NCBI GenBank assembly: GCA_937894665.1
Contig: CALAWF010000257.1
Location: forward strand, 1 to 5,711
Source of the DNA: an uncultured bacterium
Lineage (GTDB): Bacteria; Cyanobacteriota; Vampirovibrionia; Gastranaerophilales; Gastranaerophilaceae
Reading direction: 5' to 3'
Length of the DNA stretch: 5,711 nucleotides
Position 1 is the first letter of the stretch. Each line of letters starts with the position of its first letter. The position numbers were made by a program, and so were the translations under genes. Positions 5,478 to 5,711 of this stretch are shown here, in pieces. Under the pieces are notes generated by a model. It was not told the DNA's origin. It saw only the letters and a program-made list of their open reading frames with translations, and made no database searches.

Positions 5478-5639
5478 ATGGCTACCAGAAAAGTGGAAGG
5501 AAAAATTAAATAACACGTTACATAAAATGTAATTTGGGAAGTAGTTGGACAAAAGATTAGAAACAGAGGTGATGGCAAAGTAGTCCACAAGGGAAAAGAG
5601 ATTTATTGAGGTACAGTATAGGTAAACTGTTCAGATTAG
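5478..5639 (+). pseudogene. Protein-like reading frame broken by stops, possible gene remnant
   Basis: One plus-strand frame begins ATG GCT ACC at 5478 and carries in-frame stops at 5511, 5523, 5607, 5619 and 5637. Between them the codons look protein-like: MATRKVEGKIK (5478-5510) and a 27-codon stretch (5526-5606) containing WEVVGQKIRNRGDGKVVHKG. The composition is purine-rich and less A/T-biased than the flanks. I do not recognise the peptide, and there is no ribosome-binding site before the ATG. It may be a decayed gene, part of a structured RNA, or chance; I favour none strongly. Confidence 0.15.
5518..5532. repeat. 15-base palindrome
   Basis: TTACAT and ATGTAA are perfect 6-bp arms around AAA. 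It resembles a small operator half-site pair. Its TTACAT half also occurs in the inverted repeat upstream of the coiled-coil gene (TTACATTTG at 1469-1477), which may or may not be meaningful. Confidence 0.3.
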
Positions 5640-5652
5640 GGATATTTTTTAG

Positions 5653-5681
5653 TTTACATCTTAAGAATAAATAATTATATA
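5653..5681 (+). promoter_or_regulatory. Possible outward promoter at the right edge
   Basis: TTTACA (5653-5658, 5 of 6 to the -35 consensus), an exact 17-base spacer and TATATA (5676-5681, 4 of 6 to the -10 consensus). A GGGAG ribosome-binding-like site follows at 5695-5699. Together they suggest a plus-strand gene starting just beyond 5711, although 12 or more bases from GGGAG to its start would be slightly long. Confidence 0.3.
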
Positions 5682-5711
5682 TCTAGTTTATTAAGGGAGT
5701 AAGTTAAAGAC

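Larger units (their letters stand above)
5186..5711. other. Intergenic region upstream of the WYL operon, no convincing gene
   Basis: About 526 bases hold no supported coding sequence. The left half is extremely AT-rich and carries the candidate WYL promoter and two inverted-repeat pairs. The right half (about 5470-5640) is more purine-rich on the plus strand, with the broken frame and small palindrome described separately. The right end has promoter-like and ribosome-binding-like sequences pointing out of the window. I recognise no riboswitch, tRNA, 6S, tmRNA, SRP or RNase P signature. Confidence 0.6.

Noticed and set aside
5440..5650. Riboswitch or housekeeping ncRNA (lysine, SAM, SRP, RNase P, 6S) upstream of a gene at the right edge
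   Set aside because: Isolated look-alike words such as AGAGGTG and GGAAGG occur, but no family's conserved core or helix order could be traced.

Overview
This is an AT-rich bacterial chromosomal segment. It holds one universal housekeeping gene (der/engA), a tandem pair of WYL-type transcription regulators, and the N-terminal 464 residues of a large coiled-coil protein that runs off the left edge. The AT bias, the repeat-loaded intergenic DNA and a hairpin resembling repeats I recall from cyanobacterial genomes are compatible with a gut Melainabacteria/Gastranaerophilales-type organism. That assignment is a low-confidence inference: no taxonomic marker was compared, and other AT-rich phyla are possible.

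Layout. (1) 1-1394, minus strand: the 5' part of an unrecognised Ala/Gln/Lys-rich coiled-coil protein. (2) 1395-1988: a 594-base intergenic region between divergent genes. It is packed with inverted repeats and REP/MITE-like elements, some visibly more GC-rich than the genes, and ends in a good extended -10 promoter placed directly against the der ATG. (3) 1989-3323, plus strand: der, a complete two-G-domain ribosome-assembly GTPase. (4) 3325-5185, minus strand: two WYL regulators in a coupled operon, with a 14-base overlap and a TTG start for the second gene. This operon converges on der with a single base between the stop codons. (5) 5186-5711: about 526 bases without a convincing gene. It holds a possible WYL-operon promoter, two copies of a 13-bp box in opposite orientation, a second interleaved inverted repeat, a small palindrome, a protein-like but stop-interrupted reading frame, and a possible outward promoter near the right edge.

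How the parts fit. Der acts in 50S ribosome assembly and has no evident functional link to its neighbours. The two WYL proteins share the HTH-WYL-WCX architecture and are translationally coupled, which suggests that they work together, in the manner of the actinobacterial PafB/PafC pair. The paired boxes upstream of them are natural candidates for an autoregulatory operator. I see no CRISPR array, transposase, tRNA or rRNA, and no clear defence or mobile system.
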